This document shows positions 16,196 to 25,654 of a stretch of DNA of 64,000 nt, one piece after another. The translations under genes were made by a program, and so were the position numbers. Source of the stretch: Anaerolinea thermolimosa (GTDB lineage Bacteria > Chloroflexota > Anaerolineae > Anaerolineales > Anaerolineaceae); contig NZ_DF967966.1 in assembly GCF_001050195.2 (NCBI RefSeq), positions 333,411-397,410 of the forward strand. The letters are read 5' to 3'. Position 1 is the stretch's first letter. Each line of letters begins with the position of its first letter. The notes under the pieces were generated by a model that was not told the origin of the DNA, did no database searches, and saw nothing but the letters and a program-made list of their open reading frames with translations.

Positions 16196-19012
16196 ATGCC
16201 TCCAACGCTTTACTTAATTGACGGGCATGCGCTGGCTTATCGGACGTTCTTTGCCCTGACGGGCACCGGTACTCGCCTCACCACTTCGAGTGGCGAGCCC
16301 ACTGCGGGGGTGTTCGGTTTTGCCAGTGTCCTGCTCCGCCTGCTCGAACAGGAAAAACCCGAGTACCTCGCGGTGGCCTTCGATGGCGGGCATTCTTTCC
16401 GCGATGTGGAATATCCTGCCTACAAAGCCACACGCGCCAAAATGCCCGATGATCTGCGCGCTCAGATGGATCGCGTTCGGGAGCTGGTGGATGCCTTCGG
16501 AATTCCCCGCCTGGAACTGGACGGATATGAGGCGGATGACATCCTTGGGAGCATTGCCCGTCAGGCAGTGAAGGCCGGGATGGGGGTTAAGATCATCACC
16601 GGCGATCGCGATCTCCTCCAGCTTGTGGACGAACGGATCATCGTCAACCTGGCGGGAAACAAGTTATCTGAGGCGCGCGATTTCACCCCACGGGATGTGG
16701 AAGAAGTTCTGGGGGTGCGGCCAGACCAGGTGGTGGATTATAAGGCGCTGGTGGGCGACTCTTCAGATAACATACCCGGAGTCAGCGGTGTGGGCGAGAA
16801 AACGGCGGTGTCGCTCCTGAAGCAATACTCCACCCTCGACGAAATTTATGCCCACCTTGAAGAACTTCCGCCACGCATTCGCACCCGGCTGGAAGCCGAC
16901 CGTGAAAATGCTTATCTCAGCCGCCGCCTGGCGAAGATTCAGACAGATCTGCAAATCACCCTCGATCTGAACGCGGCACGGGTGGATGGCTTCGATGTGG
17001 CGCGGGTTGAAGAGCTTTTCCGCAGGCTGGAGTTTCGCTCTCTGCTTGAGCGCCTGCGGAAAATTGCCAAAGCCAGTGAGGGTTCTCCTTCTGCAGTTGA
17101 GACGAACCAGCGCGGTCAGCTTTCGCTGTTTGAGAGCCTGCCCGGCGGCACAGCTCGAAGTCTGCGCATTGGGGAGCCGCCAGCCTATCAGTTGAACACG
17201 GTAGTGGTTGATTCTCCCCGGGGGCTTGCAGAGCTTTCCGCCAGGCTGGAACAGGCGGAATGGATTGCGCTGGATACCGAGTCGACCTCGACCGATCCGT
17301 TGCGCGGAGACCTGGTGGGAATTTCGCTGGCCGTGGAAGAGGGAACGGGCTATTACATTCCACTGGGACACCGAACGGGTGAGCCTCAGCTTTCTCTGGA
17401 AGCGGTGAAGGCGGCCCTTGCACCGGTGATGCTGAACCCCCGGAAACCTAAACTGGGGCAAAACCTGAAGTATGACATGCTTCTGTTGCGGGTGCATGGG
17501 ATAGAGACGGCCGGTATTGCCTTTGACACCATGGTGGCCGAATGGTTGATTGACCCGGCTTCGCGCAACCTGGGGCTGAAGGAGATGGCTGAGCACTACC
17601 TTGGGGCGAAGATGACGCACATCCAGGAGTTGATCGGCAGCGGTAAAAACCAGATCAGCATGGCTGAGGTGCCGGTGGCCCAGGCGGCTCCTTACGCCGC
17701 CGCCGATGCTGAGGTGACCCTGCGACTGCGTCCCATCCTCGAAGAGGGGATGCGAAAAAGCGGCGTGGAGCGGCTTTTTTATGAGCTGGAAATGCCCCTT
17801 GTGCCGGTGCTGGCCCAGATGGAATGGAATGGAATTTCACTGGACGTGCCATTCTTCGAGCGCATGAGCGAAACCTTGAGCCAGCGCTTGAAGGAAATTG
17901 AGGCTGAGATCTACACACTGGTGGGGTACACCTTCAATGTGAACTCCACGCAACAGCTCTCCAGGGTGCTTTTCGAAACGTTGCACCTTGAACCACCAGA
18001 CCGCAAACGGAAGACGGCCAGCGGGCATTACTCCACCAGCGCGGATGTGCTGGAAGAGCTTCGAGGTCAGCACCCGGTGGTGGACCTGGTGCTGGAGAAC
18101 CGTGAGCTGGCCAAACTCAAATCGACCTATGTGGATGCCCTGCCGCGGCAGATCAACCCGCGCACGGGGCGGGTGCACACCAGCTTTAACCAGACCGGTT
18201 CGGTGACGGGGCGGCTGGCCTCATCGGAGCCGAATCTGCAAAACATCCCCACCCGCACCGACCTGGGCCGGCAGGTGCGGAACGGGTTCATCGCCGAGCC
18301 GGGGTGGTTTTTGCTCTCGGTGGATTACTCGCAAATCGAATTGCGGATTGTGGCCCACGTGGCGCAGGACGAGGCCATGCTGGCAGCCTTCCGCGCCGGG
18401 CAAGACATTCACGCGGCCACGGCGGCGGCGATCTACGGTGTGCCGTTGAATCAGGTTGATAAAGCCATGCGCCGGCACGCCAAGGCGATCAATTTTGGGC
18501 TGATCTACGGGATGAGCGCCTTCGGGCTGAGCCGCTCCACCGAGTTGACTCTGGCCGAGGCGGAGGAATTTGTGAAAGCCTATTTCCGGCAATTCCCCGG
18601 GGTGAAGCGGTATCTTGATGAGGCTCGCCAGCAGGCCGCTCGCCGGGGATATGTGGAGACCCTGCTGGGGCGGCGGAGGTACTTCCCCAATCTGGTCAGT
18701 GGGGCCAACCCCGCCCTGCGCAGTCGTGAGGAACGCGAGGCGATCAATGCGCCCATTCAGGGCACGGCCGCCGATATCATTAAACTGGCCATGATTCGCC
18801 TGCCCCGCGCGCTTGAAGAAGCTGGAAGCCGGGCGCGCTTACTGCTTCAGGTGCATGATGAGCTGCTGCTGGAGCTTCCACAGGAAGAACTTCATGCCAC
18901 AACGCGTCTTGTACGCGAGGTGATGGAAAACGCATTTCCACTTTCCATTCCTCTCAGTACCGAAGCGCGGTACGGGGTGAACTGGGGTGAAATGACCGTC
19001 CTGGAAGATTGA
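16196..19012 (+). CDS. polA: DNA polymerase I
   Basis: 938 residues, full length for the family, with all three activities. The 5'-3' exonuclease occupies about residues 1-290 (YLIDGHALAYRTFF, GYEADDILG, ITGDRDLLQL, GVSGVGEKTA). The 3'-5' proofreading domain keeps its acidic residues (LDTEST, NLKYD, YAAADAEVT), unlike Taq-type enzymes that lost them. The polymerase has motif A VDYSQIELR, motif B RRHAKAINFGLIYG (Phe at the sugar-discrimination site) and motif C VHDELLLEL. It fills gaps in repair and replaces Okazaki primers. ATG 16196 has GAGG ten bases upstream; a TTG three codons earlier is also in frame. Confidence 0.97.
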   Translation: MPPTLYLIDGHALAYRTFFALTGTGTRLTTSSGEPTAGVFGFASVLLRLLEQEKPEYLAVAFDGGHSFRDVEYPAYKATRAKMPDDLRAQMDRVRELVDAFGIPRLELDGYEADDILGSIARQAVKAGMGVKIITGDRDLLQLVDERIIVNLAGNKLSEARDFTPRDVEEVLGVRPDQVVDYKALVGDSSDNIPGVSGVGEKTAVSLLKQYSTLDEIYAHLEELPPRIRTRLEADRENAYLSRRLAKIQTDLQITLDLNAARVDGFDVARVEELFRRLEFRSLLERLRKIAKASEGSPSAVETNQRGQLSLFESLPGGTARSLRIGEPPAYQLNTVVVDSPRGLAELSARLEQAEWIALDTESTSTDPLRGDLVGISLAVEEGTGYYIPLGHRTGEPQLSLEAVKAALAPVMLNPRKPKLGQNLKYDMLLLRVHGIETAGIAFDTMVAEWLIDPASRNLGLKEMAEHYLGAKMTHIQELIGSGKNQISMAEVPVAQAAPYAAADAEVTLRLRPILEEGMRKSGVERLFYELEMPLVPVLAQMEWNGISLDVPFFERMSETLSQRLKEIEAEIYTLVGYTFNVNSTQQLSRVLFETLHLEPPDRKRKTASGHYSTSADVLEELRGQHPVVDLVLENRELAKLKSTYVDALPRQINPRTGRVHTSFNQTGSVTGRLASSEPNLQNIPTRTDLGRQVRNGFIAEPGWFLLSVDYSQIELRIVAHVAQDEAMLAAFRAGQDIHAATAAAIYGVPLNQVDKAMRRHAKAINFGLIYGMSAFGLSRSTELTLAEAEEFVKAYFRQFPGVKRYLDEARQQAARRGYVETLLGRRRYFPNLVSGANPALRSREEREAINAPIQGTAADIIKLAMIRLPRALEEAGSRARLLLQVHDELLLELPQEELHATTRLVREVMENAFPLSIPLSTEARYGVNWGEMTVLED

Positions 19013-19106
19013 GGACGGGCACAGATGGGATGGTGAGACATTGCAATTGCCATACATTTACCGGCGAACTATTTTCGAGGAAAGGATTTGTGATATTCTA
19101 TAACGT

Positions 19107-21440
19107 ATGGCAGGAAACCAGGCTGCATTTCAAAAAGCGATGAACCAGGGCCATTCGGCGGCCTGGGATCAGGATTGGCGGAAAGCCGCCGAATACTACA
19201 GCCAGGCGCTGGAAGAGTTCCCGGAGAATGCCCTTGCTCTTTCCAGCCTGGGGCTGGCTTACTTTGAGCTGGCAGATTACGAACGTGCCCTGGAGTGTTA
19301 TCAACATGCGGCGCGGGTGGCTCCCACCGACCCGATTCCCCAGGAAAAAATGGCGCGCATTTATGAGCGTATGGGGCGGCTGAAAGAAGCCGCTGAGGCT
19401 TCGCTCATCGCGGCAGAGTTACATCTGCGCGGACGCGATGCCGAACGCGCGATTGACAACTGGGTGCACGTGCTCAGCCTGTACCCTGAACATCTTTCGA
19501 CACGGCAACGCCTTGCGGCTGTGTACGAACGGCTGGGACGGCGCGAAGAAGCCGTGCACGAATACATTGCTGTAGCCAGCCTTCTCCAGCATAGCGGAGA
19601 CCTTACGCGGGCGCTTAAATCGGTGGAGTACGCCGCGCGCCTGGCCCCTGAAAGCCAGGAAGCCCGTTTTGCTCTGCACACTCTGCGAAGTAACCAGGTG
19701 TTGCCCCGCCCGGCCCGTCCCAAAGGGGGGACAGGGCCGATGCGTATGGCCAGCGTAAAGGAGTTAGAGAGCAGTGCCCAGAGCGGCGAACAGGATTTGC
19801 AACTCGACCCGGTGGATGAGACGCGCCAGAAGGCGCTGGTACAGCTGGCGGCACTGCTTTTTGAACAGGCCGAAGAAGCTGAAGGGGAACCTGCCAGCCG
19901 CCGCGGACTTTCTGCGCTGACCCGCGGGGCGGCCGGGCCTCTGGGCGGCGGAAACGATAGAACCCGGGTCATTTTACATCTGGGGCAGGCGATTGACTCG
20001 CAGACCGAGGGCGACCTGACCCAGGCCGCGGTGGAGCTGGAGCGCGCCTTCGAGCTGGGTCTGCGTACCCCGGCAGCGGCTTTTGACCTGGGCCTGCTTT
20101 ACCGCGGGCGCGATGATGAAAAGGCCCTGCGTTACCTGCGCGAGTCTGTGAAGCACCCCGATTACACCCTCGGGGCAAGCCTGCTGCTGGCCCAAATCTA
20201 CGCCGGACGCGGCCAGTGGAATGAAGCCGCAGCCAGTTACATGCGCGCGCTGGCCATGGCCGACGCTGAGATGGTGCCCCCTGAACAGGCCGACGAATTG
20301 CGCCAGATGTACGAACCGATGATCGATGCGCTGGGAAGCGATACCGATCAGGCATCCTTGCAGAGCATCTGCAAGACGATTGCCTCGCAACTGCAACGCG
20401 CCGACTGGCGTACCTTCCTGCGTATGGCGCGGCAAAATCTGCCTCCCCAGCCCCCCGGAAGCCCCCTCACGCCGGTGTCTGAGATGCTGCTGGAATCGCA
20501 CAGCGGCACGGTGGTGGAACTGATCGGCCGGGTGCGTGAGCTGGCCGCCCGCGAAATGACCCGTTCGGCGATGGAAGAGGCTTATTTTGCATTGCAACTG
20601 GCTCCGGCGTACCTGCCCGTTCACATTGAGATTGCCGAGCTTCTTCTGCGCGAAGGGCGAATGGAAGAAGCCGTGCGGAAATTCATGATTGTGGCCGATC
20701 TGTACAACGCGCGCGGCGAATCGGCGCGGGCAGTGCGCATCTTACAGCGGGTGCTCGAAGTGGCCCCCATGAATCTTAACGTGCGTGAACGATTGATCGA
20801 ACTGCTCGTGGCGCAGGAAAAAACCGATGAAGCTCTGAAGCAGTGCATGGAACTGGCCGAAAACTATTACCGCCTGGCAGACCTGGATAAAAGTCGGCAG
20901 ACCTATCTTGAGGCGCTTAAGGTGGCCCAGCAGTCGAAGAACAACCGTGCCTGGGGGGTGGAGATTCTCAGCCGGGTGGCGGATATCGATATGCAGCGCT
21001 TGAATTTTCGCCAGGCGCTGCGTATCTTTGAGCAGATTCGCACCATTCAACCGGATAATCAGGCCACGCGAATGCAGATTATTCAATTGCAGTTCCGCCT
21101 GGGGCAGCCCGCAGCGGCCATTGGTGAGGCCGACTCGTACATTAACCTGCTGGAAAGCTCGGGCAGGCGGGGGGAGGCCATTGAATTTCTCAACCTGGTG
21201 ATCAAAGAGGGAAACGATAACCTCGATCTTCGCCGCCGATTGGCCGATCTTTACGCCCGCGAAGGGCGAGTTGATGAGGCCGTGAGCCAGCTGGATACTG
21301 TGGCCGATGCCTACGCCGGGCAGGGGAAAATGTTGGAAGCCATCAACATCCTGGAGATGATCGTGGCGCTCAAGCCTAAAAATGTAGAAGATTACCGCCA
21401 GGCGTTGATGGAACTGCGGCGTCAAAGTTTACGCCGGTAA
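19107..21440 (+). CDS. large tetratricopeptide-repeat protein
   Basis: 777 residues built almost wholly of TPR-like helix pairs, for example residues ~15-50 (AAWDQDWRKAAEYYSQALEEFPEN), ~50-85, ~90-190, ~300-370 (YLRESVKHPDYTLGASLLLAQIYAGRG), and a dense block from ~460 to the end. A less regular central stretch (~200-290) is Gln/Glu rich. There is no signal peptide, so it is probably a cytoplasmic scaffold. TPR proteins mediate protein contacts and the partner cannot be told from sequence. No ribosome site precedes the ATG. An extended -10-like element (TGATATTCT) ends seven bases before it, suggesting a leaderless transcript. Confidence 0.8.
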   Translation: MAGNQAAFQKAMNQGHSAAWDQDWRKAAEYYSQALEEFPENALALSSLGLAYFELADYERALECYQHAARVAPTDPIPQEKMARIYERMGRLKEAAEASLIAAELHLRGRDAERAIDNWVHVLSLYPEHLSTRQRLAAVYERLGRREEAVHEYIAVASLLQHSGDLTRALKSVEYAARLAPESQEARFALHTLRSNQVLPRPARPKGGTGPMRMASVKELESSAQSGEQDLQLDPVDETRQKALVQLAALLFEQAEEAEGEPASRRGLSALTRGAAGPLGGGNDRTRVILHLGQAIDSQTEGDLTQAAVELERAFELGLRTPAAAFDLGLLYRGRDDEKALRYLRESVKHPDYTLGASLLLAQIYAGRGQWNEAAASYMRALAMADAEMVPPEQADELRQMYEPMIDALGSDTDQASLQSICKTIASQLQRADWRTFLRMARQNLPPQPPGSPLTPVSEMLLESHSGTVVELIGRVRELAAREMTRSAMEEAYFALQLAPAYLPVHIEIAELLLREGRMEEAVRKFMIVADLYNARGESARAVRILQRVLEVAPMNLNVRERLIELLVAQEKTDEALKQCMELAENYYRLADLDKSRQTYLEALKVAQQSKNNRAWGVEILSRVADIDMQRLNFRQALRIFEQIRTIQPDNQATRMQIIQLQFRLGQPAAAIGEADSYINLLESSGRRGEAIEFLNLVIKEGNDNLDLRRRLADLYAREGRVDEAVSQLDTVADAYAGQGKMLEAINILEMIVALKPKNVEDYRQALMELRRQSLRR

Positions 21441-21460
21441 GGCGCTCCGCAGAGAGCGGC

Positions 21461-21973
21461 TCAGCCTTCAAACAGAGGGGCTTTTTCGAGACCGAGGATG
21501 ACCCGCGTGGCATGGAAGGCCAGCGGCGGCAGGGCATGGCGCGGGAAGAAGGCCGCTGCCCTGGCATCATCTCCGGCCTGCAATTGACCTCCACAGATTT
21601 CGGCGCGGTAGGCAATGACCATGTCGGCTCCGGCAGGGTGTTCACGCCCGGCAATGATTCCCAGCAGACGGGTTACTTTTACGGTCAGCCCGGTTTCTTC
21701 CAGGCATTCCCGTTCAGCGGCGCTGGCAGGGTCCTCATGGGCATCAACAAAGCCTGCGGGTAATGTCCACAGGCCGGCTCCCGGCTCGTTCACACGCTGT
21801 ACCAGCAGGACGTGTTCATCCTGTTCCACCAGCACCGCGGCGGCTACTTTGGGATCTTCAAAGTAAATCCATCCGCACGACGGGCAGGTGGAACGTTCTT
21901 TTCCAAAAAGGGGACGCTGGATGAGCGCTGTGCCACAGCTGGGACAAAAGCGGACGGGGAAAGAAAGGCTCAT
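21461..21973 (-). CDS. Nudix hydrolase with N-terminal zinc ribbon
   Basis: 170 residues. An N-terminal zinc ribbon (CPSCG at ~9-13 and CPSCG at ~30-34) precedes a Nudix domain with a complete Nudix box starting GFVDAHEDPASAAERECLEE (G-x5-E-x7-RE-x2-EE-x-G). This arrangement is found in NudC/ADP-ribose-pyrophosphatase-like house-cleaning enzymes that cleave nucleoside diphosphates linked to another group. The NudC marker SQPWPFPxS is absent, so the substrate is unknown. It runs downstream of the disrupted anti-sigma gene, seven bases away, and could share its transcript. Confidence 0.85.
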   Translation of the reverse strand: MSLSFPVRFCPSCGTALIQRPLFGKERSTCPSCGWIYFEDPKVAAAVLVEQDEHVLLVQRVNEPGAGLWTLPAGFVDAHEDPASAAERECLEETGLTVKVTRLLGIIAGREHPAGADMVIAYRAEICGGQLQAGDDARAAAFFPRHALPPLAFHATRVILGLEKAPLFEG

Positions 21974-21979
21974 GGAGGT

Positions 21980-22997
21980 TCAGATGCGGCGGCGTGCAAA
22001 CCAGGTATATACACCGGCCAGCAATGCCACTCCCAGCAGAATGGCCTGAATCAACCGGCGGGCAGGGAAGGCTTCTCCGGGGGCCGGGGCTGGGGCGGTT
22101 ACTGGCTGAGAAGCGCTGGCGGGCATTCCAGGGGAGGTGGCAATGATCTGCCCGGCCGCCTGGTTTGAGGGAATGCCCAGAATGGGGCCGCTGCCTTCCA
22201 GCGGGACAGATAGCGGGAGGGCTTCCGTAGGGGCGAGGGGCTGTTCCTGCGCGGGAGCGGAGATCGGCCCGGACGGGACAGGAGCCGGCACGCCGCTGTA
22301 GGTTACAATTCCGCCTGATTGCCCCTGGGGGGGCAAACGTATTGGCAGCTCCACCATCTCCGCCAGCCATGAGCGCGCCGGGCGAGCTCTGGTTGAAGGT
22401 GACGATCCCTCCTTCTGCGCCAGAGCTACCAGTACCACCACCTCCACCACCGCCTTTGCCAAGGGCTATCGGACTACCTGTGTCCATCATGTTCGATTGA
22501 CCGTTCCACACCACAACCGGCGGCGGAGTGCTCTGAGCGGTTGCCTGGACGCTCTCCTGGGGGGCGGCTTCCGGGGCGCGAGAAGTTTGCCCTTCGGTCT
22601 TCAGCGAGAGCGCAGGCCCCTGGGTGGGCATGGCCGGGGGCGCCATGGCCACCCGGCTGGCAGGCCCGCCGCCGGGTAATACCTGCAACACCAGCACAGC
22701 GATGAGCGCCACGGCGGCCAGTGCCGCTGAAAAGCGGAAGGAAAACAGGGAAGGAAGAATGGGCCTGCGAGCAACCTGGTGGGCCATTTCGGGCGAGAGA
22801 GTGAAGTTGCGTGGGGCGCGGTAATGCGGAGCACGGCGCACCACGGCACGGGTAGCGGCCAGCTCATCCAGGGCAAGGCGCCATTCGGGGTTGGCCTTGA
22901 GTTGCTCTTCCAGTTTGCGGGTTTCGGCGGGAGAAAGCTGGCCATCCAGATAGGCGGAAAATTGTTCGTAATCTCGTAACGATAAACGGCTGCTCAT
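21980..22997 (-). pseudogene. anti-sigma factor gene with a single-base frameshift in a homopolymer
   Basis: The N-terminus is a cytoplasmic anti-sigma domain (YEQFSAYLDGQLSPAETRKL, EWRLALDELAATRAVV), followed by a membrane segment near residues 85-110 (AALAAVALIAVLVLQVLP) and a Pro/Gly/Ser-rich exterior. In the sequenced frame the reading leaves coding style after NTFAPPG and runs on past the natural end. A second frame continues with QGQSGGIVTYSG and ends in another membrane segment (LIQAILLGVALLAGVYTWFARR). The switch lies at a run of seven G (22327-22333 on the + strand). Six would join the frames into one 338-residue protein with two membrane segments. The ATG overlaps the sigma stop (ATGA). 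Sequencing error, phase variation and true decay are all possible. Confidence 0.75.
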
Positions 22998-23602
22998 GCG
23001 CTCCTCGTATTTTCAAGACGAAAAGCGGGCGGCAATAGTTCCCAGAAGCGGTGCAGGCAGTCGCGCATTTTTAAACGCGCCCGTGCCAGACGGCTTTTGA
23101 TGGTGCCCAGGGGGCGGTGAAGTGCGGTGGAAACTTCCTGGTAGTCCATGCCTTCAATATCTACCATGATCACTACCGCTCGAAACTCCTCGTCCAGGCG
23201 CTGTAAGCAATCTTGCAGGGCCTGGTTTAATTCTTCGCGTTCCAGTGTGTCTTCGGGAGAAGGTCCATCATCGGCCATCCATGCCGGTGATTCGACCTCA
23301 TCGTCCTCTTCATCCAGCGGGTTGAGCGGGGTGGTGGGGCGGCGCTGTCAACGGCGTAACTCATCGTAACAGGCGTTGGTGACCATGCGCATGACCCAGG
23401 CGCGGAACGATCCGCCGCGAAAAGTGTTCAGGCTGCGGTAGGCCGAAAGAAAGGCCGTCTGGGTGACATCCTCTGCAAGATAGGGGTCGTTCAACATGCG
23501 GATGGCCAGGTTGAAGGCCATGTCCTGATAACTCAACACCAGGCGATTGAAGGCGTCCAGATCTCCCTGACGGGCGCTCTGGACGAGGGCCAGTTCATCC
23601 AC
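22994..23602 (-). pseudogene. ECF (sigma-70 family) sigma factor with an in-frame stop codon
   Basis: Region 2 is clear (LVQSARQGDLDAFNRLVLSY, LAEDVTQTAFLSAYRSLNTF, GGSFRAWVMRMVTNACYDELRR) and so is region 4 (ALQDCLQRLDEEFRAVVIMV, MDYQEVSTALHRPLGTIKSR, LARARLKMRDCL). Between them, in the same frame, a TGA at 23350-23348 interrupts LRR-stop-QRRPTTPLNPLD. Arg is expected at that place, so one CGA to TGA change explains it. Read through, the protein is 202 residues, normal for the family. Start GTG 23602 follows AGGAG by eight bases and overlaps the DUF3054 stop. An internal ATG (23278) could still express region 4 alone. The adjacent anti-sigma gene is also disrupted. Confidence 0.8.
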
Positions 23603-23987
23603 GGGTATCACTCCTGAACACAAGCCAGCCCCAGAGCAGGCGCCAGATGCCCATTCCCAGCGCATTGGTCAGGCCCAGAACCAGCACAAAGAGGGGTAAG
23701 ACGGCACTGTTTAACCACAGCCCCCGCAGGGTGGCCGCCAGCGGCGCGGAAAGCAGGGCCGCCAGGGCTGCGCGCCAGGCATGGGCCGGGCGCGAGGCCG
23801 TCTCGGGACGATAGACACCCAGCCATGGAGCCACCAGTGCCCAGGCTGCCAGGGTGGGGAGGATGGTGGTCAGCAGGCGGGCGTTGAGATCGCGGTTGTG
23901 AAAGAGGAACCCGATCACCCCCAGGATGACGATCGCCAGAAAATCCCCCACCAGAAGAGGGAATGGTATGCGACGGAAGGCAATCAT
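23595..23987 (-). CDS. DUF3054 family membrane protein
   Basis: 130 residues with four predicted membrane helices (PFPLLVGDFLAIVILGVIGF, LLTTILPTLAAWALVAPWLG, LRGLWLNSAVLPLFVLVLGL, GMGIWRLLWGWLVF). The GDF motif in the first helix and FLFHNRD just after it fit DUF3054, a small integral membrane family of unknown role. Its stop overlaps the GTG start of the sigma gene, so the three genes DUF3054, sigma and anti-sigma form one transcript unit. There is no ribosome site; TACAAT lies six bases before ATG, consistent with leaderless initiation. Confidence 0.75.
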   Translation of the reverse strand: MIAFRRIPFPLLVGDFLAIVILGVIGFLFHNRDLNARLLTTILPTLAAWALVAPWLGVYRPETASRPAHAWRAALAALLSAPLAATLRGLWLNSAVLPLFVLVLGLTNALGMGIWRLLWGWLVFRSDTRG

Positions 23988-24039
23988 AGCGATATTGTAC
24001 CAAAGAAATGGACATTACCCCGGTTGCGAGGTTGGGGGC

Positions 24040-25494
24040 TTAATCTCCGCGGGCTTCTTCACTTTGCAATGCCAGGGCTTTTTGACGGCGGTCGAATTGC
24101 CAGGCAAACACGGCCAGCCCCAGCGAGGCGAGGATGAAAAACACAGCCACCATATAGGTGTTGACCACTCCGCTGATCAACGCGGAGGGTGGAGCAGTAG
24201 TGATGTCGAAGCCGGGGGGGAAATTCCCGAAAGCCATTACCTGAGCGGTGAAGATTGAACCGATGAGGGGCAGGCCGGTAGTGCTCCCCAGGGTACGCGA
24301 AAGGCTGACCAGCCCCGAGGCTACACCCAGCCGATCGCGCGGGGCGGCTCCCATGATGGCGCTGTTATTCGGGGATTGAAAAACACCCATCCCCACCCCC
24401 AGTGGAACGAGCCGCAGAATAATCCCGAGCGGAGTGACACCGGGGTGCAGGGTGCTCATGCCCAGGCACCCCCCCGCCAGGATGATAAGCCCCACCAGGC
24501 TGATCACCCGCGAGCCGAAGCGGTCGGATAGAGACCCGGCCAGGGGAGCTACCAGTCCCATGGCAATAGGATTGGCCATCATTAATAAGCCCACCATTTC
24601 AGTGGAATACCCGAGTACATTTTGCAGCAGGAAGGGAAAGATGAACCCGGCGGAAAGGACGATGAACACCAGGAAGGCCATTAATAGATTGGCGCTGATC
24701 AGTGGATTGTGGAACAGGCTCAGGTCAACCATGGGGTGGGTGGTGCGCCGCTCCACGAGGATAAATGCGGTTAATCCCACAAGGGCCAGCCCCAGCAGGA
24801 GGAGCACCGGGAGCGTTCGGAAGCCCTGATCCTGGCCGAGGGTCATGCCCAGGGCATACGACCCCATCGCGAAGAACAGGATGAGTGCTCCGGCGGCGTC
24901 GAAGCGCTGGCCGCGGCGAAGAATGGTGCTGGGCGGGACGAAGCGCTGGATGATCAACCAGGTGAAGAGGCCGACCGGCACGTTCACCCAGAAGACCGAG
25001 CGCCATCCCAGCAGGCCGATCAGCAATCCTCCCAGGGGTGGCCCCACCGCGATGCCTACCGAAACCGTGCTACCCATCACTCCCAGCGCCCGTCCGCGCT
25101 CACTGGAGGGGAAAATCTCGGTCACAATGGCCCCGCCGAGGGCCTGCATAAAAGTTGCGCCTAATCCCTGCAGGGCGCGAAAGGCAATCAGCCAGTTTGC
25201 GCTGGGAGCAAGGCCGCATAAAAACGAGCCAAGGACAAAGACGGTCAGCCCTCCCAGGTAGAGCTTCTTCTTGTTGAACATGTCGCCCAGGCGGGCGGCG
25301 CCAAGCATGAGCGAGGTAAGCACCAGGGTATAACTTAAAATCACCCATTCGATGGTCGCCAGATTGGTATGAAAGCTCTCGACGAGGGTGGGCAGAGAGA
25401 TGTTGACGATGCTGGAATCGAGGGTGGCCATGAAGACCCCCAGCCCGATACCGGTAATGGCCAGCCATTTGTTGTTGGTCTGATTTTGCTCCAT
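24040..25494 (-). CDS. MFS drug exporter, DHA2 (14-helix EmrB/QacA-like) family
   Basis: 484 residues, highly hydrophobic, with about 14 membrane helices. The DHA2 signatures are present: helix 1 GLGVFMATLDSSIVNISLP with the conserved Asp, WVILSYTLVLTSLM, the loop GDMFNKKKLYLGG after helix 2, and motif C-like GSTVSVGIAVGPPLGGLLIG in helix 5, a marker of proton antiporters. It probably exports drugs or other amphiphiles at the cytoplasmic membrane. The substrate is unknown. No TetR-like regulator adjoins it. No ribosome site precedes ATG 25494, and TATACA lies seven bases upstream. Confidence 0.9.
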   Translation of the reverse strand: MEQNQTNNKWLAITGIGLGVFMATLDSSIVNISLPTLVESFHTNLATIEWVILSYTLVLTSLMLGAARLGDMFNKKKLYLGGLTVFVLGSFLCGLAPSANWLIAFRALQGLGATFMQALGGAIVTEIFPSSERGRALGVMGSTVSVGIAVGPPLGGLLIGLLGWRSVFWVNVPVGLFTWLIIQRFVPPSTILRRGQRFDAAGALILFFAMGSYALGMTLGQDQGFRTLPVLLLLGLALVGLTAFILVERRTTHPMVDLSLFHNPLISANLLMAFLVFIVLSAGFIFPFLLQNVLGYSTEMVGLLMMANPIAMGLVAPLAGSLSDRFGSRVISLVGLIILAGGCLGMSTLHPGVTPLGIILRLVPLGVGMGVFQSPNNSAIMGAAPRDRLGVASGLVSLSRTLGSTTGLPLIGSIFTAQVMAFGNFPPGFDITTAPPSALISGVVNTYMVAVFFILASLGLAVFAWQFDRRQKALALQSEEARGD

Positions 25495-25654
25495 GATTAA
25501 ATGTATAACCCCTTTGGTTTTTCAGGGTGGGCGGGTAACAAGGGCAACCTCAAGTATACTCCCACCGCCACCAGCTTTCCAGGAGGGGCTCTTCCGAGGT
25601 TTCGGAACAGGTTTTCCATTGACCACTCGAACAATTGGTGATTCAATTTAAGGT

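Noticed and set aside
22320-22340. Programmed ribosomal frameshifting in the anti-sigma gene
   Set aside because: There is a C-run on the coding strand but no downstream stem-loop or internal Shine-Dalgarno arrangement. A one-base indel is simpler.
23348-23350. TGA in the sigma gene as a selenocysteine codon
   Set aside because: The place calls for Arg in an exposed linker, no SECIS-like hairpin directly follows, and sigma factors do not use selenocysteine.
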